This document shows positions 31,830-40,503 of a stretch of DNA of 64,000 bases, in pieces. Position numbers and translations under genes: made by a program. Origin of the DNA: Burkholderiales bacterium (GTDB taxonomy: Bacteria > Pseudomonadota > Gammaproteobacteria > Burkholderiales > Burkholderiaceae_C); contig JAIOOS010000029.1 in NCBI GenBank assembly GCA_021414305.1, forward strand, positions 1 through 64,000. The letters are read 5' to 3'. The notes below the pieces were generated by a model. That model was not told where the DNA came from and ran no database searches. It saw only the letters and a list, made by a program, of their open reading frames with translations. Each line of letters opens with the position of its first letter. The first letter of the stretch is position 1.

Positions 31830-33083
31830 TCAGGCCGCGGCAGGGGCGAGCGCGGTGCGCCGCACCCGGCGCACGTTGAACGCGCTCAGGATCAGAAGGC
31901 CCTGGACCAGGGCGATGCCGAGCCAGATGTCGGCCGGCCGGTGCAGGTCCATCAGCGGTCCGAACACCAGTGGCGCTGCGGCCTGGCCGATGTCGAGCCC
32001 CGAATAGACGACGCCGTAGACCCGACCGGTGGCGTTCGGCGGCGCGGCGCGCTTGACGATCAGGTCGCGCGACGGGCCGGCGATGCCGGCGGCGACGCCC
32101 ATGCAGGCGAAGAGCACCGGCACCGCCATCGGCGCGAGCGGCGCGTAGCCGATGGTCAGGCCGATCATCGCGGCGATGCCGAAGCCGACGCCGACGATCT
32201 TTTCCGAGCGCGACGGGTCGGCGGCCAGGAAGCCGCCGAGGACCATGCCGCAGGCGCTCGCGACCATGTAGAAGGTGAGGCACATCGCCGCCCAGCGGGT
32301 GGGCACTTCGTGCAGCTGCCGCGCCGCCTCGGGCGCGAACGCCTGGATGCCGCTGATGACGATCGCGTAGAGGAAGAAGAAGCCGAAGCAGACCCAGATC
32401 GCGGGAATCGCCAGGAAGTCGAAACTGCCTTCGCGTGCCGGTGCGCGGGCCTCCGCCGCGGGCCTGGCCGCGCTCGTCATCTCGATCGTGAGCTGCGCCC
32501 GGTTCAGCCAGAGCACGGCCAGCACCACCAGGGCCAGCACGCCGGCCGAAGCCAGGGCGACGCGCCAGTTGAAGGCCAGGGTGACCGAGACCATCATCGC
32601 CGGCGCCAGCGCCCAGCCGAGGCTGCCGGTGATGCCGTGCACGCTGAAGGCATGGCCGAGACGCTTCGGATGGATCTTGCGATTCAGCAGGGTGTAGTCG
32701 ACCGGGTGGAAGACGCCGTTGCCGATGCCGGCGACGACCGAGAACAGCGCGAGCATCAGGTAGCTGGTGCTGATGGCGTAGCCGAAGGCGGCGAGCGCGA
32801 GCAGGGCGATGCCGCCGAACAGCACCGGCCGCGGCCCGAAGCGGTCGACGACGAAGCCCGAGAGCGCCTGGACCGCGCAGGACACGACGAAGAAGATCGT
32901 CAGCAGCACGCCGAGCTCGGTGTAGCTGGCGTTGAAAGCGTCCTTCAGCCAGAGAAAGAGCGGCGGCAGCAGCAGCTGGCTGAAGTGGCTGATGCAATGC
33001 GCCAGGCCGACCAGGCCCATGACGGTCGCGTCGCGGCGAAGCGGCGGCAGGGGAAGAGCGGAAATCGTCGGCGCGGCGGACAT
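31830..33083 (-). CDS. MFS transporter
   Basis: A 417-residue major facilitator with twelve predicted membrane segments and a central cytoplasmic loop around 195-220. The loop-2 motif appears as GFVVDRFGPRPVLFGG, and a second-half counterpart is FLAADPSRSEKIVG. VFHPVDYTLLNRKI lies after TM4, a pattern of the fosmidomycin-resistance-like branch, but the substrate cannot be read. It is divergently transcribed from the AraC-type regulator with 88 nt between, so that regulator probably controls it. It converges on the catabolic operon and may be unrelated to it. Confidence 0.88.
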   Translation of the reverse strand: MSAAPTISALPLPPLRRDATVMGLVGLAHCISHFSQLLLPPLFLWLKDAFNASYTELGVLLTIFFVVSCAVQALSGFVVDRFGPRPVLFGGIALLALAAFGYAISTSYLMLALFSVVAGIGNGVFHPVDYTLLNRKIHPKRLGHAFSVHGITGSLGWALAPAMMVSVTLAFNWRVALASAGVLALVVLAVLWLNRAQLTIEMTSAARPAAEARAPAREGSFDFLAIPAIWVCFGFFFLYAIVISGIQAFAPEAARQLHEVPTRWAAMCLTFYMVASACGMVLGGFLAADPSRSEKIVGVGFGIAAMIGLTIGYAPLAPMAVPVLFACMGVAAGIAGPSRDLIVKRAAPPNATGRVYGVVYSGLDIGQAAAPLVFGPLMDLHRPADIWLGIALVQGLLILSAFNVRRVRRTALAPAAA

Positions 33084-33171
33084 GGTTCGACCTGGTGGGA
33101 ACGCGCCATCCTAGTCCGCCGCGCCTCGTCCGGATTACGATAGGAGGCCAAACTCTGTCGCGATCCCGCCA

Positions 33172-34014
33172 ATGACGACCCGCCCCGCGATCGGCCCGCT
33201 GACGCCGCACCTGTTCCGCCCCGACGGCCAGCGGCCGGTCCGGGCCAAGCTGCATCATCTGCTGGCGGCGACCCGGGTGGTGCCGCACGCGCATCCCTGG
33301 GGCCAGCTCGCGATCTCGAGCACCGGCGTGGTCCGCATGACGATGCCGCACGGCACGACCATCGTGCCGCCCTCGCGTGCCTTGTGGATCCCGCCGGGCG
33401 TGGAGCATGCGGTGACGGTGGTCGAGGACGCCGACCTGCTGACGCTCTACGTCGACCCGGGCCGGCGCATGCAGGGCTTGGCCGTGAACGCCGCCGAATC
33501 GACGCGCTGGCAGCAATGCCGGGTGCTCGAGGCCTCGCGCCTGCTGCTGGCGCTGGCGCTCGAGCTCGACGCCCGGCCCGACGACGCGCCGACCCAGCCC
33601 GACCGCGAGGCGCTGGCGCGCGAGAAGCGGATCGCCGCCCTGCTCGTCGACGAGCTGCGGCGCGCGCCGCAAGTGCCGCTGGGCATCGCCCTGCCGCAGG
33701 AAAAACGCCTGCGCCGCCTGTGCGAGGCGATGCTCGACGACCCGTCGCGGCACGCCTCGCTCGAAGCCTGGGCCGGCGACGCGGGCGCGAGCGCGCGGAC
33801 GATCGCGCGGCTCTTCCGCAGCGAGCTCGGCACCACCTTCGTCCGCTGGCGCGAGCAGGTGCTGCTCGCCCGCGCGGTGCCGCTCGCGGCGCGGCGCATG
33901 CCGATGGCGGCGATCGCCGCCGAGCTCGGCTACGCCAGCCCGAGCGCTTTCGCGGCGATGGTCAGGCGTTCGGTCGGCAGCTCGCCGCTGCGCTTCTTTC
34001 GCGCCGAGGCCTAG
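33172..34014 (+). CDS. AraC-family regulator with cupin sensor
   Basis: A 280-residue regulator. An N-terminal cupin (about 25-110; PHAHPWGQL and WIPPGVEHAV) is the ligand-sensing part. A C-terminal AraC DNA-binding domain has two helix-turn-helix units (about 185-275), the second in PMAAIAAELGYASPSAFAAMVRRSVG followed by SPLRFFR. Its orientation opposite the MFS gene is the usual layout for control of an efflux or uptake pump. The start ATG 33172 lies in a region with AGGAGG about 25 nt upstream, a little distant. Confidence 0.9.
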   Translation: MTTRPAIGPLTPHLFRPDGQRPVRAKLHHLLAATRVVPHAHPWGQLAISSTGVVRMTMPHGTTIVPPSRALWIPPGVEHAVTVVEDADLLTLYVDPGRRMQGLAVNAAESTRWQQCRVLEASRLLLALALELDARPDDAPTQPDREALAREKRIAALLVDELRRAPQVPLGIALPQEKRLRRLCEAMLDDPSRHASLEAWAGDAGASARTIARLFRSELGTTFVRWREQVLLARAVPLAARRMPMAAIAAELGYASPSAFAAMVRRSVGSSPLRFFRAEA

Positions 34015-34172
34015 CGCAGGTCGAGGCCTGACCCACCCGGTGGCGGGCCGGCGACGATCCATGCCGGTCGGGCGACAGCCGGTTCCCGCCGAAACGCAAT
34101 CCGTCGCCCGGCGCTGGCGATGCCGACCGGCACGGAACAGCATCCCCGGGTCCACCACTCCGCCGCCCTGCC

Positions 34173-34898
34173 ATGAACGCTCGCCGTCGCCTGCTCGCCG
34201 CCACCCTCGCCGCCCTGTCGCTTCCGGCCTTCGCCGGCATGCAGGAGGCGCGCGGCTCCGGCCGCATCGCCAGTGAGCGACGCAGCCTGGCCGGCTTCGA
34301 CCGGATCGCCGTGGCCGGCGCCTTCGAGATCGAGCTGCGCCAGGGCAGCAGCGAAGGCCTCGAGCTGAGCGGCGACGACAACCTGCTTGCGCTCGTCGAG
34401 ACGCGGCTCGAGGGAAGGAACGGCTCGACGTTGCAGATTTCGCCGCGGCGCGATGTCGACCTGCGACCCAGCCAGCCGATCCGGATCCGCATCGACCTGA
34501 TCCGCCTCGCCGGCGTCGACCTCGCAGGCGGCTCGACCCTGAAGGCGAACGGCCTGCGCACCGCCAGGCTGGCGCTCGCGATCGGCGGCTCGGGCGACAT
34601 CGCGATCTCCGGGCTGGAGGCCGAACGGCTCGCCGTCGACGTCGGCGGCAGCGGCAAGGTGGCGGTCGACGGCCGGAGCGCCGAGGCCTCGCTCAGCATC
34701 GCCGGCAGCGGCCGGGTGGTCCTGCCCGCGCTGGCCGCGGACGACGTCTCGATCAGCATCGCCGGCAGCGGCTCGGCCGAGGTCCGGGCCGAGCGCAGGC
34801 TGAAGATCTCGATCGCCGGCTCGGGTCGCGTCCGCCACAGCGGCGCCGCGGTGCCAACGGTCAGCATCGTCGGCAGCGGCGACGTGCGCCGGGTGTAG
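34173..34898 (+). CDS. Exported GIN-domain (DUF2807) protein
   Basis: A 241-residue protein with a signal peptide (1 to about 21, LSLPAFAG) and a DUF2807 head-GIN domain. FDRIAVAGAFEIELRQGSS is the typical first strand pair. At least six short repeats of the form [IV]-x-GSG follow at about 15-25-residue intervals (IGGSG, VGGSG, IAGSG three times, IVGSG), as expected for a right-handed beta-helix. Function is unknown; despite the domain's adhesin-related name, no autotransporter barrel is present. It appears to be a single gene with 158 nt upstream and 162 nt downstream. Confidence 0.85.
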   Translation: MNARRRLLAATLAALSLPAFAGMQEARGSGRIASERRSLAGFDRIAVAGAFEIELRQGSSEGLELSGDDNLLALVETRLEGRNGSTLQISPRRDVDLRPSQPIRIRIDLIRLAGVDLAGGSTLKANGLRTARLALAIGGSGDIAISGLEAERLAVDVGGSGKVAVDGRSAEASLSIAGSGRVVLPALAADDVSISIAGSGSAEVRAERRLKISIAGSGRVRHSGAAVPTVSIVGSGDVRRV

Positions 34899-35060
34899 GC
34901 CGCCGCTGGGGCGCGGCCGGCCGTTGCCTTCCGTCGACGCGCCGCACCGGCCATCGGCGCTCCGTCGCCGCGCATCGGGTGTAACCAAACGTGCGCCCGA
35001 CCATCGGCCTAGACTGCGTCCGAACGAGCACCGCCCCCTGGCGCTGCGTCTGGAGCGTCC

Positions 35061-36365
35061 ATGCTGACATCGCTGTTCGGAGACCTGGGCCCGCGCGACG
35101 GCAAGAACAAGCCGCGCGACTTCGACGACACCCAGCCCGACTCGCAGGGCGGCTTCGCCGCCACCGCGATCATGGAAAGCGTGGCCACCGAGGTCAACGA
35201 CCGCGGCCAGATCATCGACCGCCACGTCAGCGACCTGGTCGTCACCGGCTCGCCGGCGCAGGCGATCCGCGAGCACTTCGCGGCGACCCGCGCCGACCTC
35301 GAGACGGCCTCGTCGATGATCACCCTGCTCGACCCGGTGGGCGTGTGGGCGTCGTCGGTCGTCAAGGCGCTGTCGGATGCCGGCGGCCGGCCGATCGAGC
35401 GGCTGCACCTGCGCGAGAAGACCACCCTGCGCACGATCGCCATGATCGAGCGGACGACGCTGGTGCGCCGCCAGGAAGACACACTGCGCATCTTCCATGC
35501 CGACGTCCGCGCCCCGGGCCCGGAAAACGCCGAGATCCCGGTCGCGCTGATGGAGCGCAGCCAGATGACCGCCGTGATCATCGGCCCGATGCAGCCGCAC
35601 GCCATCGACGCCCTGCTCGCCTCGCTGCGCCAGGCGACCAGCCTGCCGACCTGGCGCTGCCCGCAGCTCCTGTTCCAGCTGCCGCCGAACGCGACCTGGA
35701 TCAACAACAAGGTCCAGGCCATGGTCTGGCCGGCGAGGCTGCACGTGCACATCGTCAGCGAGCCGATGACCGGCGCGTCGTCGGTCTGGAACGCGATGCT
35801 CGGCGTCTGGAACGAGGTCAAGCTGCAACCGGGCTGGGACCCGATGGCGGTCTCGCCGATGCTCGGCATCGGCGATTTCCCGATCAAGGTGGGCGAGATC
35901 GGCGGCGGCGCGGCTCCGGCGCGCGCCGGCGCAGCGGCTGCACCGGTCGCCGACGCGGTCATCGGCGTCGCGCCGCAGATCACCCGCGGCGTGCTCGACG
36001 CGACCCGCGGCCGCCAGGCGCTGGCCAGCCTCCTCAAGCTCGACGGCCTGATCGGCTGCGCCCTGGTCGATGCCGCGACCGGCCTGGTGATGGCGCACGA
36101 GGCCCGCCCCGAGCACACGATCGACATGGAGCTCGCCGCCGCCGCGGCTGCGCAGGTGTTGCGCGCTCAGCGCGACTCGGCGCGCAGCATGGGTCTCAAC
36201 GACCCGATCGACGAGCTGATCACGACCGCCGGCTCGCGCAACGTGCTGATCCGCGCGCTGCAACGCCACGCCGAGCTGTTCATCGTCGCGCTGTTCGAGA
36301 AGCACCGGACCAATCTGGCCCTGGCCCGCTTCCAGCTGCTCGAGGTCGAGCGCAGCCTCGCCTGA
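35061..36365 (+). CDS. Unknown protein with roadblock/LC7-like C-terminal domain
   Basis: A 434-residue cytoplasmic protein that I cannot assign. The N-terminal part (about 30-280) has no motif I know. An Ala/Pro-rich linker (about 283-305) leads to a C-terminal segment of about 115 residues (SLLKLDGLIGCALVDAATGLVM ... VLIRALQRHAELFIVALFEKHRTN in pieces). Its strand-helix pattern resembles roadblock/LC7 proteins such as MglB, which regulate small GTPases. No GTPase gene is adjacent. It converges on rnhA with 18 nt between the stops. Confidence 0.8.
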   Translation: MLTSLFGDLGPRDGKNKPRDFDDTQPDSQGGFAATAIMESVATEVNDRGQIIDRHVSDLVVTGSPAQAIREHFAATRADLETASSMITLLDPVGVWASSVVKALSDAGGRPIERLHLREKTTLRTIAMIERTTLVRRQEDTLRIFHADVRAPGPENAEIPVALMERSQMTAVIIGPMQPHAIDALLASLRQATSLPTWRCPQLLFQLPPNATWINNKVQAMVWPARLHVHIVSEPMTGASSVWNAMLGVWNEVKLQPGWDPMAVSPMLGIGDFPIKVGEIGGGAAPARAGAAAAPVADAVIGVAPQITRGVLDATRGRQALASLLKLDGLIGCALVDAATGLVMAHEARPEHTIDMELAAAAAAQVLRAQRDSARSMGLNDPIDELITTAGSRNVLIRALQRHAELFIVALFEKHRTNLALARFQLLEVERSLA

Positions 36366-36383
36366 CGCGGCGGCGTCAGCGCC

Positions 36384-36848
36384 TCAGGCGGCGCTGCCCG
36401 CGCGCAGCGCCAGTGCCTTGTTCGCCAGGGCGTCGGCCTTCTCGTTGCAGCGATCGCCGTTGTGGCCCTTGACCCAGCGGACCGTGACCTTGCGCGCGTC
36501 GGCGAGCGCGAACAGCCGCTTCCAGAGGGCGAGGTTGGCGACCGGCTCGCCCTTCGAATTGCGCCATCCCTTCCTCTCCCAGCCGGCGCGCCACTCGGTC
36601 AGGCCCTTGAGGACGTACTGGCTGTCGGAGACGAGCTGGACGCTGGCCCCCGCCGGAATTCGCGCCAGGCCTTCGATCGCCGCGGTGAGCTCGGCGATCT
36701 GGTTGGTGCCCGGGCCGATGAAGCCGAAGTGATCGCTTTCCGCGCCGTCGCCCGGCGCGATCAGCACCGCTCCCCAGCCGGCAGGACCCGGGTTGCTGGG
36801 GGCGCAGGCGCCGTCGGTGTATGCGGTCCACATCGTGTCGTCGGTCAT
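36384..36848 (-). CDS. rnhA: Ribonuclease HI
   Basis: A 154-residue RNase HI that degrades the RNA strand of RNA-DNA hybrids. All four carboxylates are present: Asp12 (YTDGACAPSNPG), Glu53 (NQIAELTA), Asp75 (VSDSQYV) and Asp139 (CNEKADALAN). Basic-handle residues (WRAGWERKGWRN) resemble the E. coli enzyme. The methyltransferase gene upstream ends and rnhA begins 7 nt apart, the usual methyltransferase-rnhA pairing of beta- and gammaproteobacteria. Confidence 0.97.
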   Translation of the reverse strand: MTDDTMWTAYTDGACAPSNPGPAGWGAVLIAPGDGAESDHFGFIGPGTNQIAELTAAIEGLARIPAGASVQLVSDSQYVLKGLTEWRAGWERKGWRNSKGEPVANLALWKRLFALADARKVTVRWVKGHNGDRCNEKADALANKALALRAGSAA

Positions 36849-36855
36849 CTTCTTT

Positions 36856-37704
36856 TCAGTTCGGATCGCTGGTTTCGAGCTCGGCGCGGCGCTGCGTCGC
36901 GGCCACCGGGGCCGGCGCGGTCACGGCCTTGGGACGGACCTCGTCGCGCACCAGGCCGATGAGGCGCATGCCGCGGACCCGCTTGACGGCGACGATGTAA
37001 TAGAGCGCGCCGAACGGCGGCCACCAGCGGTCGCCGGCCTTTTCCGTCCAGCCGAAGCGGGCCAGCCACTTGGCCGAGGTCACCGGCGGGATGTAGCAGC
37101 CGAACCGCCCCGATTCGACCTCGAAGCTGAGCAGTCGCAGCCAGTCGCGCAGCCGCCGGTAGCCGATGAATTCGCCGGCCCGCGGCAGGAACAGGTCGCG
37201 CTCGGTGCCGAGGCCCAGACGCCGCCGCATCCGGCCGAGGCGCTGCCGCAGGCCCCACAGGCTCGCCGGGTTGAAGCCGAGGATCAGGACGCGGCCTTCG
37301 GGCACGAGCACGCGCTCGACCTCGCGCAGCGTCAGGTGCGGATCGCGGGCGAGCTCGAGCGAATGCGGCAGGACGACGAGATCGAGGCTGGCCGTGGCGA
37401 ACGGCAAGGCGTCGAAGTGACAGTGCAGCGCGACCGCGGTGCGCGCCGGAGCGCCGGCAATCTCGGCCGCCGCGGCCTCGGCCCGCGCCTCGGCGCCGAG
37501 CGGCGGCGACTCCACTGCGAGCCAGCGGTGCGGCATGCGATTGGCGGCCAGGGCTTCGAGCTCGGGCAGGCCGAGCTGCAGCGCGTGGAAGCCGAACACG
37601 TCGGCGACGGCCTGGTCGAGATGACGCTGTTCCCATGCCAGGAGGTACTCTCCCGCAGGGGTCTTCAGCCATTGGGGCAACTGTATGATCGCGCCTTCCG
37701 TCAT
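36856..37704 (-). CDS. SAM-dependent methyltransferase
   Basis: A 282-residue class I methyltransferase-like protein of the group regularly encoded beside rnhA. The Methyltransf_11-type core is recognisable in HCHFDALPFATASLDLVVLPHSLE and in EVERVLVPEGRVLILGFNPASLWG (each quoted in part), while the first glycine-rich SAM loop is weak. I start it at ATG 37704 (MTEGAIIQLP); ATG 37722 adds six residues. The substrate is unknown. Divergent from mltD. Confidence 0.85.
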   Translation of the reverse strand: MTEGAIIQLPQWLKTPAGEYLLAWEQRHLDQAVADVFGFHALQLGLPELEALAANRMPHRWLAVESPPLGAEARAEAAAAEIAGAPARTAVALHCHFDALPFATASLDLVVLPHSLELARDPHLTLREVERVLVPEGRVLILGFNPASLWGLRQRLGRMRRRLGLGTERDLFLPRAGEFIGYRRLRDWLRLLSFEVESGRFGCYIPPVTSAKWLARFGWTEKAGDRWWPPFGALYYIVAVKRVRGMRLIGLVRDEVRPKAVTAPAPVAATQRRAELETSDPN

Positions 37705-37826
37705 GAACCTGACACGCAGCACCCGCCCTCGGCACGCAGCACTCGATGCCCAGGCGTTGCGCTGGAGGACATTCTAGTGACCCCCCTTCACGCCGATCGC
37801 CTCGGCGCCTGGAACAGCAAGTTCCG

Positions 37827-39473
37827 ATGACGATCTTCCGAGCCCGGCCGCCGGCCTTCGCGTGGATCGCGGGGCCGCTTCTCCTTCTCGCCGGCTGCGT
37901 CTCGGCTCCCCTCTCCCCTCCCTCCCCGCCGGTCGCCGCAGCGGCGTCGATCGCGACCGCAGCTTCCGCGCCCGACCTGGGCACGCCGAAGGCGATGGAC
38001 GATGCGGCGGCGCAAAGCGTCGCCGTCGCGGCCTCGATGCCCGACGAGCCGGTGGCCGCGCCGGTGCCGGTGGATCCGCTGCGCCCGGGGGTCCGCTTCG
38101 ACCTCGATTCGCGCGCGGCGCGGGTCGACCTCTGGGACCGCGTCCGCCGCGGCTTCGCCATTCCCGACCTCGACAACGACCTGGTGCGCGACCGCGAGCG
38201 CTGGTACGCGACCCGGCCCGACTACGTGGCGCGCATGACCGAGCGCGGCAGCCGCTACCTGTTCCACATCGTCGAGGAGCTCGACAAGCGCGGCATGCCG
38301 ACCGAGCTCGCGCTGCTGCCGTTCATCGAGAGCGCCTACAACCCGCAGGCGATGTCGGTGGCGCGAGCCTCGGGCATGTGGCAGTTCATTCCCTCGACCG
38401 GGCGCGACTTCGAGCTGAAGCAGAACATCTTCCGCGACGACAGGCGCGACGTGCTCGCCTCGACCCGGGCCGCCCTCGACTACCTGCAGAAGCTCTACGG
38501 CATGTTCGGCGACTGGCAGCTCGCGCTCGCCGCCTACAACTGGGGAGAAGGCAGCGTGCAGCGCGCGATCGCGAAGAACCAGCGCGCCGGACTGCCGACC
38601 AACTACGAGAGCCTGCGCATGCCGGCCGAGACCAGGCTCTACGTGCCCAAGCTGCAAGCGGTCAAGAACATCGTCGCTCGGCCGGAGGACTTCAACCTGC
38701 GTCTGCCCGAGCTTTTCGACCATCCCTATTTCCTGAGCGTGCCCATCGAGCGCGACATCGACGTCGCGGTCGCGGTCAAGCTCGCCGGCATGCCGCTCGA
38801 CGAGTTCCAGTTCCTCAATCCGCAGATGAACCGTCCGGTGATCCTGGCCGCGGGCACGCCGCAGGTGCTTCTGCCTTACGACAACGCCAACCGTTTCGTG
38901 CGCGAGCTGCCGCAGCATCGCGGCCCGCTCGCGACCTGGACCGCGTGGACTGCGCCGAAGACGATGAAGACCGCGGAGGCCGCCAAGGCCGTCGGCATGA
39001 GCGAGGAGCGGCTGCGCGAGGTCAACCAGATTCCGGCGCGGATGCTCATCAAGGGCGGCTCGACGCTGCTCGTGCCGCGCGGCAATGCCCTGCTCGCCGA
39101 CGTCTCGAGCCAGGTCGCCGACACCGCGACGCTGGCGCTTGCGCCCGAGGCCCCGCCGTTGCGCAAGACCTCGCTGAAGGCGGGGCGCAAGGACACGGTC
39201 GCGTCGGTGGCGAAGCGCTATCACGTCAGTCCGACGCAGGTGGCCGAGTGGAACCAGGTCGGTACGGGCGCGAGCTTCGCGCCCGGGCAGACGATCGTCG
39301 TCTACACCGCCGCCAGGGGTGGCAAGACCACCGCGGCGCAGTCCACCCACACCGCCCGCAAGACCGTTCCCGGCGGACCGCGCTCGGCCTCGGGCAAGCC
39401 GGTCACCGCCACCCGCAGCGCGAGCTCGGGCAAGGCGACGGGCGTACGCCAGACCCCGGTCGCCAAGCGCTGA
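37827..39473 (+). CDS. mltD: Membrane-bound lytic murein transglycosylase D
   Basis: A 548-residue lipoprotein transglycosylase that cleaves peptidoglycan with 1,6-anhydro product formation. The signal ends in lipobox LAGC with Cys24, predicting outer-membrane anchoring. An Ala/Pro-rich spacer is followed by the SLT domain (about 145-290) with catalytic Glu168 in LLPFIESAYNP and AYNWGEGSV. A LysM repeat lies near 450-495 (KDTVASVAKRYHVSPTQV). The C-terminus is basic and Ser/Thr/Gly-rich. ATG 37827 is used because the signal peptide starts there. Confidence 0.94.
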   Translation: MTIFRARPPAFAWIAGPLLLLAGCVSAPLSPPSPPVAAAASIATAASAPDLGTPKAMDDAAAQSVAVAASMPDEPVAAPVPVDPLRPGVRFDLDSRAARVDLWDRVRRGFAIPDLDNDLVRDRERWYATRPDYVARMTERGSRYLFHIVEELDKRGMPTELALLPFIESAYNPQAMSVARASGMWQFIPSTGRDFELKQNIFRDDRRDVLASTRAALDYLQKLYGMFGDWQLALAAYNWGEGSVQRAIAKNQRAGLPTNYESLRMPAETRLYVPKLQAVKNIVARPEDFNLRLPELFDHPYFLSVPIERDIDVAVAVKLAGMPLDEFQFLNPQMNRPVILAAGTPQVLLPYDNANRFVRELPQHRGPLATWTAWTAPKTMKTAEAAKAVGMSEERLREVNQIPARMLIKGGSTLLVPRGNALLADVSSQVADTATLALAPEAPPLRKTSLKAGRKDTVASVAKRYHVSPTQVAEWNQVGTGASFAPGQTIVVYTAARGGKTTAAQSTHTARKTVPGGPRSASGKPVTATRSASSGKATGVRQTPVAKR

Positions 39474-39482
39474 CGCGGCGCC

Positions 39483-40073
39483 TCAGCGCCGGTCGACGAA
39501 GGCGTGGGCGATCGTGCCCAGGTCGACGTATTCGAGCTCGCTGCCGATCGGCACGCCCCGCGCCAGCCGGGTGACGCGCACGCCACGCGACTGCAGCGCC
39601 TCGTTCAGCACGTGCGCGGTCGCCTCGCCCTCGGCGGTGAAGTTGGTGGCGAGGATCACCTCCTCGACGACGCCGTCGCCGGCCCGGTCGAGCAGCTCCT
39701 GGGCGCCGATCTCCGAGGGACCGATGCCGTCGAGCGGGCTGAGCCGGCCCATCAGCACAAAGTAGAGGCCGCGAAAGCTGCCGGTGCGCTCGAGCGCCGC
39801 CTGGTCGGCGGGCGTCTCGACCACGGCGAGCTGGCGCCGGTCGCGCGCGACGTCGAGGCAGATGCTGCAGACCGGCTGCTCGGTGAAGGTGTGGCAGCGC
39901 TCGCAGTGGCGCACGCGCGCCACCGCCTGCTGCAGCGACTCGGCGATCCGGCGGGCGCCGTCGCGGTCGTGCTGCAGCAGGTGCCAGGCCATGCGCTGCG
40001 CCGACTTCACGCCGACGCCGGGCAGGCGGCGCAGCGCCTCGACCAGGCTTTCGAGCGAGGCTTCAGTGGCCAA
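39483..40073 (-). CDS. recR: Recombination mediator RecR
   Basis: A 196-residue RecR, partner of RecF/RecO in loading RecA at gaps. The order is a helix-hairpin-helix (LRRLPGVGVKSAQRMA), a zinc finger with Cys57, Cys60, Cys69 and Cys72, then a Toprim domain (VVETPADQAALE; GRLSPLDGIGP) and the C-terminal hairpin ending in VDLGTIAHAF. It is the last gene of dnaX-ybaB-recR, the conserved order; an 81-nt gap with a repeat separates it from ybaB. Confidence 0.97.
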   Translation of the reverse strand: MATEASLESLVEALRRLPGVGVKSAQRMAWHLLQHDRDGARRIAESLQQAVARVRHCERCHTFTEQPVCSICLDVARDRRQLAVVETPADQAALERTGSFRGLYFVLMGRLSPLDGIGPSEIGAQELLDRAGDGVVEEVILATNFTAEGEATAHVLNEALQSRGVRVTRLARGVPIGSELEYVDLGTIAHAFVDRR

Positions 40074-40095
40074 GTTGATCGGCCGGGCGCCGGGC

Positions 40096-40153
40096 CGCTC
40101 CCAAGGCCGGCCGCGCCCCCTCGGGGGGCAGCGAACGCAGTGAGCGTGGGGGC
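40096..40153. repeat. Intergenic repeat between ybaB and recR
   Basis: A G+C-rich segment containing CCCCCTCGGGGGGCAGCGAA and ending GTGAGCGTGGGGGC occupies most of the gap and stops exactly at the ybaB stop codon. It carries a short hairpin (CCCCCTCGGGGG). I recognise it as a type of dispersed intergenic repeat frequent in Burkholderiales genomes; no function is established to my knowledge. Confidence 0.6.
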
Positions 40154-40154
40154 A

Positions 40155-40484
40155 TCAGAACGGCAGCTTCATGCCCGGCGGCAGGCCGGGCATGCCGGCG
40201 GTGAGCTTGCCCATCTTCTCGCTGCTCACCGCCTCGGCGCGGCGCACGCCGTCGTTGAAGGCGGCGGCGACCAGGTCCTCGAGCATGTCCTTGTCCTCGC
40301 CGACGAGGGTGGCGTCGATGGCGACGCGCTTGACGTCGTGCTTGCAGGTCATGGTCACCTTCACCAGGCCGGCGCCGGATTCGCCGACGACCTCGATCGT
40401 CGCCAGCTCGTCCTGCGCCTTCTTCAGGTTGTCCTGCATCGCCTGGGCCTGCTTCATCAGACCTGCGAGTTGACCTTTCATCAT
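40155..40484 (-). CDS. ybaB: YbaB/EbfC nucleoid-associated protein
   Basis: A 109-residue YbaB/EbfC DNA-binding protein. MKGQLAGLMKQAQAMQDNLKKAQDEL (quoted in part) is the N-terminal dimerisation helix, followed by the strand block VVGESGAGLVKVTMTCKHDV and ATLVGEDKDMLEDLVAAA. Length and position immediately after dnaX are standard. Two adjacent ATG codons exist (40484 and 40481); the choice does not affect the fold. Confidence 0.96.
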   Translation of the reverse strand: MMKGQLAGLMKQAQAMQDNLKKAQDELATIEVVGESGAGLVKVTMTCKHDVKRVAIDATLVGEDKDMLEDLVAAAFNDGVRRAEAVSSEKMGKLTAGMPGLPPGMKLPF

Positions 40485-40503
40485 GGCTTGTGCTCCTCGG
40501 AAT

